NCBI RefSeq assembly: GCF_001855555.1 | Contig: NZ_MKCT01000061.1 | Span: forward strand, 1 to 64,000 | Source of the DNA: Chromobacterium sphagni | GTDB taxonomy: Bacteria > Pseudomonadota > Gammaproteobacteria > Burkholderiales > Chromobacteriaceae | DNA length: 64,000 bases | Direction of reading: 5' to 3' | Shown: piece by piece, positions 48,358 to 64,000 of the stretch | How the letters are laid out: each line of letters begins with the position of its first letter | Numbering within the stretch: position 1 is the first letter of the stretch | Position numbers and translations under genes: made by a program | Notes under the pieces: generated by a model | Told to the model about the DNA's origin: nothing | Seen by the model: only the letters and a program-made list of their open reading frames with translations | Database searches by the model: none

Positions 48358-48921
48358 ATGAGTCAGTCACGTAACAAGGTCAGAATCATAGGCGGCGATT
48401 ATCGCCGCCGCCTGTTGCCCTTCCCCGACGCGGAGGGGTTGCGTCCCACGCCGGACCGCGTCCGCGAAACCCTGTTCAACTGGTTGGGCCAGGATTTGTA
48501 TGGCAAAAGCTGCCTGGACCTGTTCGCCGGCAGCGGCGCGCTGGGTTTTGAAGCGGCATCGCGTTCGGCCCGCCGCGTGGTGATGGTGGAGAAGTCGCGC
48601 AAGGCTTATCAGTCGCTGCAGGACAACCGCCAGCTGTTGCAGGCGGCCGCGCTGGAAGTGCAGAGCGGCGATGCGCTGCTGTATCTGAAGAGCAGTCGCG
48701 AGCGGTTCGACGTGATTTTCCTGGACCCGCCCTACGATTCCGACCTGCTGGAGCAGGCCCTGCCTTTGCTGCCGCCGCTGTTGACGGAGGAGGGAATGGT
48801 TTATCTGGAGGCCAGGCTATGGCCGGAAACGCTGCCCGAGGGCTTGGAGCTTGTCAGGCGAGACAAGGCCGGCACCGTACAGTATGGCCTGCTGCGGCGT
48901 GTGGCGGCGGACCCCGTTTGA
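48358..48921 (+). CDS. rsmD: 16S rRNA (guanine966-N2) methyltransferase RsmD
   Basis: RsmD (187 aa) methylates N2 of G966 in 16S rRNA of the assembled 30S subunit. It starts SRNKVRIIGGDYRRRLLPFPD, the family N-terminus, followed by LRPTPDRVRETLFNWL, the SAM-binding DLFAGSGALGFEAASR at 54-69 and the catalytic FLDPPYD at 121-127. The ATG at 48358 is chosen over an upstream TTG for its fit to the family. The 236-bp gap to ftsY holds a perfect CCTGATCAGG palindrome at 48313-48322 and is otherwise unremarkable. Confidence 0.96.
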   Translation: MSQSRNKVRIIGGDYRRRLLPFPDAEGLRPTPDRVRETLFNWLGQDLYGKSCLDLFAGSGALGFEAASRSARRVVMVEKSRKAYQSLQDNRQLLQAAALEVQSGDALLYLKSSRERFDVIFLDPPYDSDLLEQALPLLPPLLTEEGMVYLEARLWPETLPEGLELVRRDKAGTVQYGLLRRVAADPV

Positions 48922-48993
48922 TTGCGCCGCGTGGCCGGAGTCGCCGCATAAGGTTATAACCAGTGCGAACTTGCGACCCGCCGCCACGGGTGA

Positions 48994-49281
<288 letters not shown>

Positions 49282-49303
49282 AGCGGCAAGTGACTGAAAA
49301 GAA

Positions 49304-49341
49304 AAGAAACGCCTTGCGCGCCGCGGGGCGTTTCTTATTTT
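49304..49341 (+). terminator. rho-independent terminator after the ferredoxin gene
   Basis: AAGAAACGCC (49304-49313) and GGCGTTTCTT (49327-49336) form a 10-bp stem followed by ATTTTT. It separates the ferredoxin from the tRNA-tuf operon. Confidence 0.9.
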
Positions 49342-49376
49342 TGCGCAAAACAATGCAGATTTTTTTGCGAAAGGTG

Positions 49377-49403
49377 TTGACGGAATCGGGGGGCATCTAT
49401 AAT
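49377..49403 (+). promoter_or_regulatory. promoter of the tRNA-tuf operon
   Basis: TTGACG (49377-49382) and a perfect TATAAT (49398-49403) are 15 bp apart, with an A/T-rich stretch upstream that may act as an UP element. The transcript would start about 10 bp before tRNA-Tyr. The spacer is shorter than the optimal 17 bp. Confidence 0.75.
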
Positions 49404-49418
49404 ATTCGGGTCTCTCAC

Positions 49419-49504
49419 GGGGGGGTTACCCCAGCGGTCAACGGGTCCGGACTGTAAATCCGGCGGCTTAGCCTTCGAAGGTTCGAATCCTTCTCCCCCC
49501 ACCA
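49419..49504 (+). tRNA. tRNA-Tyr (anticodon GTA)
   Basis: An 86-nt class II tRNA with a long variable arm. Acceptor GGGGGGG pairs with TCCCCCC (one G-U), the anticodon loop is ACTGTAAAT, the T loop is GGTTCGAATCC and CCA is encoded. First of three tRNAs before tuf. Confidence 0.96.
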
Positions 49505-49553
49505 GAATTTAGTTGGACGTTTGGCAGTGGAAGTGTTGTGGTGTAGTGACCAG

Positions 49554-49627
49554 GCGGGTGTAGCTCAATGGTAGAGCAGAAGCCTTCCAAGCTTACGACG
49601 AGGGTTCGATTCCCTTCACCCGCTCCA
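49554..49627 (+). tRNA. tRNA-Gly (anticodon TCC)
   Basis: A 74-nt tRNA with acceptor GCGGGTG pairing with CACCCGC, D loop AATGGTA, anticodon loop CTTCCAA, T arm GGGTTCGATTCCC, and encoded CCA. Confidence 0.96.
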
Positions 49628-49651
49628 AGCGTTTAGAAGCCTGTTTTAAGG

Positions 49652-49726
<75 letters not shown>

Positions 49727-49763
49727 CCGTTTACTACTATGTTTCGTATTTGGGAATTTTGCC

Positions 49764-50954
49764 ATGGCTAAGGAAAAGTTTGCGCGGACTAAGCCGCACG
49801 TAAACGTCGGCACCATCGGTCACGTTGACCATGGTAAAACCACTCTGACCGCTGCTATCACCACCATTCTGTCGAAGAAGTTCGGTGGCGAAGCTAAAGA
49901 CTACTCCCAGATCGATAGCGCGCCGGAAGAAAAGGCACGTGGTATTACCATCAATACCGCGCACGTTGAGTACGAAACCGAAGCCCGCCACTACGCACAC
50001 GTAGATTGCCCGGGTCACGCCGACTACGTTAAGAACATGATCACCGGTGCCGCCCAGATGGACGGCGCGATCCTGGTCTGCTCGGCCGCTGATGGTCCGA
50101 TGCCGCAAACCCGCGAACACATCCTGCTGTCCCGCCAGGTTGGCGTGCCGTACATCATCGTCTACCTGAACAAGGCTGACTTGGTTGACGACGCCGAGCT
50201 GCTGGAACTGGTTGAAATGGAAGTGCGCGATCTGCTGTCTTCCTACGACTTCCCGGGCGACGACACCCCGATCGTAACCGGCTCCGCTCGTCTGGCGCTG
50301 GAAGGCGACCAGTCCGAAATGGGCGAACCGTCGATCTTCCGTCTGGCCGCTGCTCTGGATTCCTACATCCCGACTCCGGAACGCGCTATCGACAAGCCGT
50401 TCCTGCTGCCGATCGAAGACGTGTTCTCGATCTCCGGCCGCGGCACCGTGGTGACCGGTCGTGTAGAGCGCGGCATCGTGAAAGTCGGCGAAGAGCTGGA
50501 AATCGTTGGCCTGAAAGAAACCGCCAAGACCACCTGCACCGGCGTGGAAATGTTCCGCAAGTTGCTGGACCAAGGTCAGGCTGGCGACAATGTGGGCGTG
50601 CTGCTGCGCGGCACCAAGCGTGAAGACGTTGAGCGTGGCCAAGTTCTGGTGAAGCCGGGCTCCATCAAGCCGCACACCGAGTTCAGCGGTTCCGTGTACG
50701 TGTTGAGCAAGGAAGAGGGCGGTCGTCACACTCCGTTCTTCGCCAACTACCGTCCGCAGTTCTACTTCCGCACCACTGACGTGACCGGCGCGGTTACGCT
50801 GGCTGAGGGCGTGGAAATGGTAATGCCGGGCGATAACGTGGAAATCACCGTTAAGCTGATCGCTCCGATCGCGATGGAAGAGGGTCTGCGTTTCGCGATC
50901 CGCGAAGGTGGCCGTACCGTCGGTGCCGGCGTTGTTTCCAAGATCATTGCTTAA
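49764..50954 (+). CDS. tuf: elongation factor Tu
   Basis: EF-Tu (396 aa) carries aminoacyl-tRNA to the ribosome as a GTP complex. The G domain has [10 protein letters not shown] (19-28), [12 protein letters not shown] and NKADLVDD; switch sequence [13 protein letters not shown] is intact. Domains II and III end [15 protein letters not shown]. It lies 37 bp after tRNA-Thr and before tRNA-Trp, the tufB position of E. coli; a second tuf after rpsG-fusA is likely but lies beyond the window. Codon use is strongly biased, as expected for a very highly expressed gene. Confidence 0.98.
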   Translation: MAKEKFARTKPHVNVGTIGHVDHGKTTLTAAITTILSKKFGGEAKDYSQIDSAPEEKARGITINTAHVEYETEARHYAHVDCPGHADYVKNMITGAAQMDGAILVCSAADGPMPQTREHILLSRQVGVPYIIVYLNKADLVDDAELLELVEMEVRDLLSSYDFPGDDTPIVTGSARLALEGDQSEMGEPSIFRLAAALDSYIPTPERAIDKPFLLPIEDVFSISGRGTVVTGRVERGIVKVGEELEIVGLKETAKTTCTGVEMFRKLLDQGQAGDNVGVLLRGTKREDVERGQVLVKPGSIKPHTEFSGSVYVLSKEEGGRHTPFFANYRPQFYFRTTDVTGAVTLAEGVEMVMPGDNVEITVKLIAPIAMEEGLRFAIREGGRTVGAGVVSKIIA

Positions 50955-50965
50955 TTAAAGTTTAA

Positions 50966-51041
50966 AGGCCAGTAGCTCAATTGGTAGAGTATCGGTCTCC
51001 AAAACCGAGGGTTGGGGGTTCGAGACCCTCCTGGCCTGCCA
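50966..51041 (+). tRNA. tRNA-Trp (anticodon CCA)
   Basis: A 76-nt tRNA with acceptor AGGCCAG pairing with CTGGCCT, anticodon loop TCTCCAAAA, T arm GGGGGTTCGAGACCCTC and encoded CCA. It lies 11 bp after the tuf stop and is probably cut from the tuf transcript. Confidence 0.96.
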
Positions 51042-51044
51042 ATT

Positions 51045-51079
51045 AAGACCAGCCGGCGCTTTGCGCCGGTTGGTCTTTT
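51045..51079 (+). terminator. terminator between tRNA-Trp and secE
   Basis: AAGACCAGCCGGCGC (51045-51059), loop TTT, GCGCCGGTTGGTCTT (51063-51077) form a 15-bp stem with one G-U pair, ending in TTTT. It would close the tRNA-tuf-tRNA unit; some read-through to secE may occur. Confidence 0.8.
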
Positions 51080-51105
51080 GTCGCATATGCGAGAGAAGAT
51101 TCGAC

Positions 51106-51462
51106 ATGGAAATGCAAGATAAGATCAAGTTGGTTCTGGCTGGTCTTGTGGTGGTGGCCGGCATCGTCGGCTTTTACCTGATACCGGAAAGTCAGGGCCT
51201 GCTGCGCGCGCTGGCATTCATCGTCTCCATTGTGCTGGCTGCCGGCGTGGTGTGGACGTCTGCGACTGGCAAGGGTCTGGTGATCTATGCCAATGAGTCC
51301 ATCGTCGAGGCTCGCAAGGTGGTATGGCCGACACGCAAGGAGGCGACCCAGGTGACGCTGATGGTGTTTGTATTCGTCACCGTGCTGGCGCTCTTCATGT
51401 GGCTGGTGGACTCCAGCCTGTCATGGCTGTTTTACGATGTGATTCTCGGTCGAGGTAGATAA
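51106..51462 (+). CDS. secE: preprotein translocase subunit SecE
   Basis: SecE (118 aa) clamps SecY in the SecYEG channel. The start at 51106 has GAGAGAAG 7 bases upstream; the ATG at 51112 is also possible. Two extra N-terminal membrane helices ([18 protein letters not shown] and [16 protein letters not shown]) precede the essential amphipathic segment [16 protein letters not shown] and the third helix, a three-helix layout like that of E. coli SecE. The stop overlaps the nusG start by one base (TAATG). Confidence 0.95.
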   Translation: MEMQDKIKLVLAGLVVVAGIVGFYLIPESQGLLRALAFIVSIVLAAGVVWTSATGKGLVIYANESIVEARKVVWPTRKEATQVTLMVFVFVTVLALFMWLVDSSLSWLFYDVILGRGR

Positions 51463-51995
51463 TGGCAAAGCGCTGGTATGTGGTACACGCGTACTCCGGT
51501 TTTGAGAAAAGCGTGCAGAAGGCGCTGCGTGAACGTATCGAACGTTCCGACATCGCAGATCAATTCGGTCAGATCCTGGTGCCGGTAGAGGAAGTGGTCG
51601 ATATCAAGAACGGCCGCAAATCCATCACCGAGCGCAAGTTCTTCCCCGGCTACGTGCTGGTGGAAATGGAAATGACCGACGATACCTGGCACTTGGTGAA
51701 GAGTACGCCCAAGGTGACCGGTTTTGTCGGCGGCACCGCCAACCGCCCGGCGCCGATTTCCAAGAAGGAAGTCGAGGCCATCATGCAGCAGATGCAAGAG
51801 GGCGTGGAAAAGCCGAAGCCGAAGGTGTTGTTTGAGGTGGGCGAGCGCGTGCGCGTGATCGATGGTCCGTTCAACGACTTCAACGGCTCGGTGGACGAAG
51901 TCAATTACGAGCGCAACAAACTGCGCGTGTCGGTGCAGATCTTCGGCCGCGACACCCCGGTTGAGCTGGAATTCGGCCAGGTAGAGAAGCTGTAA
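51462..51995 (+). CDS. nusG: transcription termination/antitermination factor NusG
   Basis: NusG (177 aa) binds RNA polymerase and links it to Rho or to ribosomal protein S10. The NGN domain begins [20 protein letters not shown] and contains [12 protein letters not shown]. The C-terminal KOW domain has [21 protein letters not shown]. Normal length. Translationally coupled to secE. Confidence 0.97.
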   Translation: MAKRWYVVHAYSGFEKSVQKALRERIERSDIADQFGQILVPVEEVVDIKNGRKSITERKFFPGYVLVEMEMTDDTWHLVKSTPKVTGFVGGTANRPAPISKKEVEAIMQQMQEGVEKPKPKVLFEVGERVRVIDGPFNDFNGSVDEVNYERNKLRVSVQIFGRDTPVELEFGQVEKL

Positions 51996-52003
51996 AATTC
52001 TGC

Positions 52004-52032
52004 TTGGCAAGTTTGGCGAAGGCGTGTAAAAT
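52004..52032 (+). promoter_or_regulatory. promoter of rplK-rplA with leader hairpin
   Basis: TTGGCA (52004-52009), a 17-bp spacer and TAAAAT (52027-52032) form a good sigma-70 promoter just after nusG. The leader contains a hairpin GCGAACG-CTGC-CGTTCGC (52054-52071) in the place where the L1 autoregulatory site of the L11 operon is expected; I cannot confirm the L1 motif by eye. Confidence 0.75.
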
Positions 52033-52098
52033 TCTGCGCTTTCGTCCTGGGAAGCGAACGCTGCCGTTCGCGTTACACCCGTTTTAGGAGTTTTAATC

Positions 52099-52530
52099 GT
52101 GGCAAAGAAAATTGTCGGCTATATCAAGCTGCAAGTGCCCGCTGGCAAGGCTAACCCGTCTCCTCCGATCGGTCCGGCACTGGGTCAGCGTGGTCTGAAC
52201 ATCATGGAATTCTGCAAGGCGTTCAACGCTCAGACTCAAGGCGTTGAGCCGGGTCTGCCGATTCCGGTTGTGATCACTGCCTACGCAGACAAGTCGTTCA
52301 CCTTCATCATGAAGACCCCGCCGGCCACCATCCTTCTGAAGAAGGCTGCTGGCATCAAGTCCGGTTCCGCCAAGGCGCACGTGGACAAAGTGGGCAAAGT
52401 GACCCGCGCTCAGCTGGAAGAAATCGCCAAGACCAAGCAGCCGGATCTGACGGCTGGTGATCTGGACGCCGCTGTTCGCACCATCGCCGGCTCCGCCCGT
52501 TCGATGGGTCTGGAAGTGGAGGGCGTGTAA
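52099..52530 (+). CDS. rplK: 50S ribosomal protein L11
   Basis: L11 (143 aa) forms the GTPase-associated stalk base of the 50S subunit and is needed for RelA activation. It begins [42 protein letters not shown] and ends [11 protein letters not shown]. The start is GTG with TAGGAG 8 bases upstream. Confidence 0.98.
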   Translation: MAKKIVGYIKLQVPAGKANPSPPIGPALGQRGLNIMEFCKAFNAQTQGVEPGLPIPVVITAYADKSFTFIMKTPPATILLKKAAGIKSGSAKAHVDKVGKVTRAQLEEIAKTKQPDLTAGDLDAAVRTIAGSARSMGLEVEGV

Positions 52531-53226
52531 ATGGCTAAGATCTCCAAGCGCTTGCAAGCCCTGAAGGCTACCGTTGATCGCAACAAGCTGTACGCTGTTG
52601 AAGAGGCGATCGCCCTGGTCAAGACCGCAGCCACCGCCAAGTTCGACGAGTCGATCGACGTCGCCGTGAACCTGGGCGTGGATCCGCGTAAGTCCGACCA
52701 GGTGGTTCGTGGCTCGGTGGTTCTGCCGCGTGGCACCGGCAAGTCCGTGCGCGTCGCTGTGTTTGCTCAAGGCACCAACGCCGAAGCCGCCAAGGCTGCC
52801 GGCGCTGAAGTCGTAGGTTTCGAAGACCTGGCCGAGCAAGTCAAGGCCGGCAATCTGGACTTTGACGTCGTGATTGCTTCGCCGGATGCGATGCGCGTTG
52901 TCGGTCAGCTGGGTCAGATTCTGGGCCCGCGCGGCCTGATGCCGAACCCGAAGGTTGGCACGGTTACCCCGAACGTCGCCGAGGCCGTGAAGAACGCCAA
53001 GGCCGGCCAGGTTCAGTACCGTACCGACAAGGCTGGTATCATCCACGCCACCATTGGCCGTGCTTCGTTCGAAGTTGAAGCGCTGCGCGAAAATTTGTCC
53101 GCTCTGGTTGATGCCCTGGTGAAAGCCAAGCCGGCAGCTTCCAAGGGTGTGTATCTGAAAAAGATCGCCGTATCCAGCACCATGGGTGTCGGCGCTCGCG
53201 TAGATACCGGCTCCGTAAACGCCTAA
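52531..53226 (+). CDS. rplA: 50S ribosomal protein L1
   Basis: L1 (231 aa) forms the mobile L1 stalk at the ribosomal E site and represses its own operon in E. coli. It directly abuts rplK (no gap). Family blocks include [31 protein letters not shown] and [16 protein letters not shown]. Full length. Confidence 0.98.
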   Translation: MAKISKRLQALKATVDRNKLYAVEEAIALVKTAATAKFDESIDVAVNLGVDPRKSDQVVRGSVVLPRGTGKSVRVAVFAQGTNAEAAKAAGAEVVGFEDLAEQVKAGNLDFDVVIASPDAMRVVGQLGQILGPRGLMPNPKVGTVTPNVAEAVKNAKAGQVQYRTDKAGIIHATIGRASFEVEALRENLSALVDALVKAKPAASKGVYLKKIAVSSTMGVGARVDTGSVNA

Positions 53227-53241
53227 GCGTTGCGGAGTCGC

Positions 53242-53294
53242 GATGGGGCGGTTCGCCGCCCCGTCAAGGCTTTGGGCTGGCAGGTTCGCCTGCC
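53242..53294 (+). terminator. two UUCG-capped hairpins after rplA
   Basis: GATGGGGCGG-TTCG-CCGCCCCGTC (53242-53265 with flanks) and GGCAGG-TTCG-CCTGCC (53279-53294) are two very stable tetraloop hairpins 13 bp apart. Neither is followed by a T run (GGATTGTC follows the second), so they may be attenuators, RNA processing signals or 3'-end protectors for rplKA mRNA. Confidence 0.6.
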
Positions 53295-53302
53295 GGATTG
53301 TC

Positions 53303-53384
53303 AAAGACCGTAGGTGCCGCAAGGCTTAATAGCAGGCTTGCTTGTTACTGAGGCCAGCATCCTACGCAGATGGTGTACCCGAAC
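53303..53384 (+). promoter_or_regulatory. L10 leader (autoregulatory site of rplJ-rplL)
   Basis: AAAGACCGTAGGTGCC (from 53303) and CCTACGCAGATGGTG (53361-53375) are the paired blocks of the L10 leader, where L10-L12 binds to repress rplJL translation. CGTAGG (53309-53314) pairs with CCTACG (53361-53366), the conserved GGCTTAAT follows the first block, and AGAC/AGATGGTG build the kink-turn region. In E. coli the leader runs into rplJ; here a tRNA gene comes between. Confidence 0.8.
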
Positions 53385-53404
53385 AGGCTTCTGAAAAGTT
53401 CAAA

Positions 53405-53479
<75 letters not shown>

Positions 53480-53566
53480 GTTCTTTATGATGTCTCCTGA
53501 TACAGGTCGCCGCTGCAAAGCGAGATGGAAATTTTTTCCATTTCATTTCAGTCTAGGAGGTAGACC

Positions 53567-54064
53567 TTGAGTCTCAATATCGAAGATAAAAAGGCGGTCG
53601 TCGAAGCAGTTTCTGCCGAACTGGCAGGCGCTCAGACCCTCGTTATCGCTGAATATCGGGGCATCGAGGTAAGCAGCATGACCAAGCTCCGCGCTCAGGC
53701 GCGAGCTAACGGCGTGTTCCTGCGCGTTCTGAAGAACACGCTGGTGCGTCGTGCCGTGTCCGGTACCGCGTTCGAAGGCTTGGCTGACCAGATGGTTGGT
53801 CCGCTGGTCTACGCGATTTCCGCTGACCCGGTTGCTGCTGCCAAGGTGCTGCATCAATTTGCCAAGGCTGACGACAAGATCGTCGTGAAGGCAGGTTCCT
53901 ACGAAGGCAAGGTGCTGTCCGCTGCTCAGGTTGCTGAGCTGGCGTCCATCCCGAGCCGCGAAGAACTGCTGTCCAAGCTTCTCTACGTTATGCAGGCTCC
54001 GGTCGCTGGCTTCGCCCGCGCGCTGGCCGCCCTGTCCGACAAGAAGCAAGCCGAAGCCGCTTAA
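53567..54064 (+). CDS. rplJ: 50S ribosomal protein L10
   Basis: L10 (165 aa) anchors L7/L12 dimers on the ribosomal stalk. It starts [19 protein letters not shown] from a TTG codon with a strong TAGGAGG 7 bases upstream; a TTG start on a ribosomal gene is unusual but well supported. Family blocks: [34 protein letters not shown] and the C-terminal L12-binding helix [12 protein letters not shown]. In the 87-bp gap after the tRNA a hairpin ATGGAAA-TTT-TTTCCAT lies about 25 bp before the ribosome binding site. Confidence 0.98.
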   Translation: MSLNIEDKKAVVEAVSAELAGAQTLVIAEYRGIEVSSMTKLRAQARANGVFLRVLKNTLVRRAVSGTAFEGLADQMVGPLVYAISADPVAAAKVLHQFAKADDKIVVKAGSYEGKVLSAAQVAELASIPSREELLSKLLYVMQAPVAGFARALAALSDKKQAEAA

Positions 54065-54100
54065 CTTATTTGATTCTTATAGAATTCAGGAGATTTTCAC

Positions 54101-54469
54101 ATGGCAATCACCAAAGAAGACATCCTCGAGGCCGTTGCTGGTCTGACCGTGATGGAACTGAACGACCTGGTTAAGGCGTTCGAAGAGAAGTTCGGCGTTT
54201 CCGCCGCTGCTGTAGCTGTTGCTGGCCCGGCCGGCGCTGCTGCTGCTGTTGAAGAAAAGACCGAGTTCGACGTCGTTCTGACCGCTGCTGGCGACAACAA
54301 GGTTGGCGTGATCAAGGTTGTTCGCGCAATCACCGGTCTGGGCCTGAAAGAAGCCAAAGACCTGGTAGACGGCGCTCCGAAGAACGTGAAGGAAGGCGTG
54401 TCCAAGGCTGAAGCCGACGACGTTGCCAAGCAACTGATCGAAGCTGGTGCTAAGGCTGAAGTCAAATAA
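54101..54469 (+). CDS. rplL: 50S ribosomal protein L7/L12
   Basis: L7/L12 (122 aa) recruits translation GTPases. N-terminal dimer domain ([20 protein letters not shown]), an Ala/Val-rich hinge (about 36-52) and the C-terminal domain with [20 protein letters not shown] are all present. CAGGAGA precedes the ATG. Followed by an attenuator-like hairpin before rpoB. Confidence 0.98.
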   Translation: MAITKEDILEAVAGLTVMELNDLVKAFEEKFGVSAAAVAVAGPAGAAAAVEEKTEFDVVLTAAGDNKVGVIKVVRAITGLGLKEAKDLVDGAPKNVKEGVSKAEADDVAKQLIEAGAKAEVK

Positions 54470-54492
54470 TCTTCTTTGAAAAAAGAAGGTGA

Positions 54493-54523
54493 GGCTGGCG
54501 GAGAAATCCGCCAGCCTTATTGC
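54493..54523 (+). terminator. attenuator hairpin between rplL and rpoB
   Basis: AGGCTGGCGGA (54493-54503), GNRA loop GAAA, TCCGCCAGCCT (54508-54518) followed by TATTG. The weak tail suggests partial termination, as at the rplL-rpoB attenuator of E. coli, setting lower levels of polymerase than of ribosomal protein mRNA. Confidence 0.75.
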
Positions 54524-54623
54524 GCTTGTAGTTGGCGGAAACGAAGAAGGTAAAAGCCAGCAATATACTTGGCGTGGCTGCTGACTTTTAGTTTCTTGCG
54601 CCACCCACCTCGATGGAGACTCT

Positions 54624-58799
<4,176 letters not shown>

Positions 58800-58855
58800 T
58801 TGGGTGCATGGGCGCGGCAGTTTGAGGCCGCGCCTGTCCCCTGACTGGAGACGCA

Positions 58856-63052
<4,197 letters not shown>

Positions 63053-63081
63053 CACCGGTCCTAGACCTTAAGTGTTGAAAA

Positions 63082-63127
63082 AACGCTGCCCTATCAACGG
63101 TTAACGTGATAGGGCAGCGTTGTTTTC
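63082..63127 (+). terminator. terminator after rpoC
   Basis: AACGCTGCCCTATCA (63082-63096), a 10-base loop, TGATAGGGCAGCGTT (63107-63121), a perfect 15-bp stem followed by GTTTTC. It ends the rplJL-rpoBC unit before the str operon. Confidence 0.9.
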
Positions 63128-63128
63128 A

Positions 63129-63158
63129 TTGACTCTGGGCCATTGACTAAAATATAAT
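63129..63158 (+). promoter_or_regulatory. promoter of the str operon (rpsL-rpsG)
   Basis: TTGACT (63129-63134), an 18-bp spacer and a perfect TATAAT (63153-63158). It begins right after the rpoC terminator and gives a leader of about 50 nt to rpsL. Confidence 0.88.
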
Positions 63159-63217
63159 CCTCCGTCCTTTCTGGAGGCATGTTGTCTTCAGGAAGAATCA
63201 ACTAGGAACTGATAGTA

Positions 63218-63589
63218 ATGCCAACCATTAACCAACTCGTTCGCAAGGGCCGCGTCGCCATCACGGCGAAGAGCAAGGTGCCTGCGCTGGAAGCCTGCCC
63301 GCAGAAGCGTGGCGTGTGCACCCGTGTCTACACCACCACTCCGAAGAAGCCGAACTCGGCTCTGCGTAAAGTGTGCAAGGTACGTCTGACCAACGGTTTC
63401 GAAGTGATCTCCTACATCGGTGGTGAAGGCCACAACCTGCAGGAACACTCCGTAGTGCTGATCCGTGGCGGTCGTGTAAAAGACTTGCCGGGTGTGCGTT
63501 ACCACACCGTGCGCGGTTCCCTGGATACCGCCGGTGTTAAAGACCGTAAGCAAGCCCGTTCCAAGTACGGCGCCAAGCGTCCCAAGTAA
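63218..63589 (+). CDS. rpsL: 30S ribosomal protein S12
   Basis: S12 (123 aa) lines the decoding centre. It starts [20 protein letters not shown] and has the PNSA loop [13 protein letters not shown] with Lys43 and [14 protein letters not shown] with Lys88; both lysines are the streptomycin-sensitive residues. First gene of the str operon, 110 bp before rpsG. Confidence 0.98.
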   Translation: MPTINQLVRKGRVAITAKSKVPALEACPQKRGVCTRVYTTTPKKPNSALRKVCKVRLTNGFEVISYIGGEGHNLQEHSVVLIRGGRVKDLPGVRYHTVRGSLDTAGVKDRKQARSKYGAKRPK

Positions 63590-63699
63590 TTGGGAAGGTC
63601 TCATGGCGGCCTGAGCGTTTCGTAATGGTCGTCTAGTAAGTGACTGCTCCATTGGGTAGTCATGAGCCAAAGCTCAACTGAATAATTTAAGGAAGTAAC

Positions 63700-64000
63700 A
63701 TGCCAAGACGCAGAGAAGTCCCCAAGCGTGAAATTCTGCCGGATCCGAAGTTCGGTTCGCAGGATCTCTCCAAATTCATGAACGTCGTAATGATCGACGG
63801 CAAGAAGTCTGTTGCTGAACGCATCATCTACGGCGCTCTGGAACAGATCGAAAAGAAATCCGGCAAAAACGCCCTGGAAGTGTTCAACGCAGCACTGACC
63901 AACGCTAAGCCGGTAGTAGAAGTGAAAAGCCGCCGCGTAGGTGGTGCAAACTATCAAGTTCCTGTTGAAGTACGTCCGTCGCGTCGTATGGCCCTGGCCA
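63700..64000 (+). CDS. rpsG: 30S ribosomal protein S7, cut by the window end
   Basis: The first 100 codons of S7 are present: [20 protein letters not shown], then [21 protein letters not shown] and [21 protein letters not shown]7 starts assembly of the 30S head. AAGGAAG lies 5 bases before the ATG. In E. coli S7 regulates its own translation in the rpsL-rpsG gap; the 110-bp gap here could hold a similar site but I cannot identify it. fusA and tuf are expected next. Confidence 0.97.
   Translation, partial: MPRRREVPKREILPDPKFGSQDLSKFMNVVMIDGKKSVAERIIYGALEQIEKKSGKNALEVFNAALTNAKPVVEVKSRRVGGANYQVPVEVRPSRRMALA

Noticed and set aside
63344-63490. Streptomycin resistance changes in rpsL
   Set aside because: Lys43 and Lys88 are both present.

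Overview
The window looks like chromosome of a GC-rich betaproteobacterium of the order Neisseriales, most likely Chromobacterium (C. violaceum-like). The AP endonuclease at 2167 closely resembles my recollection of meningococcal NApe, lptD-surA-pdxA is divergent from the amgK/murU recycling genes, PglL-type pilin glycosylation ligases are present, and a secreted GH18 chitinase is encoded. This assignment rests on protein family resemblance and gene order, not on a database search. No prophage, insertion sequence, CRISPR array or rRNA operon was seen.

Layout. 1-8.5 kb: the 5' end of kdpA (minus strand, with an apparent frameshift), a secreted coiled-coil protein, pyrE with a DUF4124 gene, exoA with an RBBP9-type hydrolase, sseA, a chemotaxis receptor, a HIT protein, the polyamine exporter paeA and a His-rich exported peptide. 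8.6-19 kb: chitinase, isochorismatase-like hydrolase, a D-2-hydroxyacid dehydrogenase-like protein, a membrane diguanylate cyclase, a free-standing beta-clamp paralogue (dnaN-like) and a 1283-residue FAD/Fe-S oxidoreductase. 19-28.9 kb: a lemA-TPM-TPM cluster, lptD-surA-pdxA, and amgK-orf-murU-ruvC-ruvA. 28.9-33.6 kb: an orphan periplasmic binding protein, ribB-ribE behind an FMN riboswitch, ruvB and two small genes. 33.7-39.1 kb: potD-like, proB, a PilZ-like protein and bioA. 39.2-44.3 kb: two tandem type IV pilins behind a sigma-54-type promoter, followed by two tandem PglL-type ligases. 44.3-49.3 kb: rpoH with a CIRCE operator, ftsX-ftsE-ftsY, rsmD and a ferredoxin. 49.4-64 kb: the translation/transcription cluster tRNA-Tyr, tRNA-Gly, tRNA-Thr, tuf, tRNA-Trp, secE, nusG, rplK, rplA, L10 leader, tRNA-Thr, rplJ, rplL, rpoB, rpoC, rpsL and rpsG (cut by the window end).

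How it works together. The 39-44 kb block is a self-contained pilus and pilin glycosylation unit. The lptD/surA and amgK/murU blocks cover outer membrane assembly and peptidoglycan sugar salvage. The ruvA/B/C genes are nearby but split by the riboflavin genes. The last 15 kb is the beta-operon to str-operon junction typical of betaproteobacteria.

Most unusual points: (1) a tRNA-Thr(GGT) gene lies between the L10 autoregulatory leader and rplJ, so tRNA processing could cut the leader off the mRNA it should control; (2) a near-perfect CIRCE site overlaps the probable rpoH promoter, implying HrcA control of sigma-32; (3) a beta-clamp paralogue stands outside the dnaA-dnaN context; (4) two tandem pilins are followed by two tandem oligosaccharyltransferases; (5) a three-hairpin intergenic element occurs twice; (6) kdpA appears to carry an extra base.
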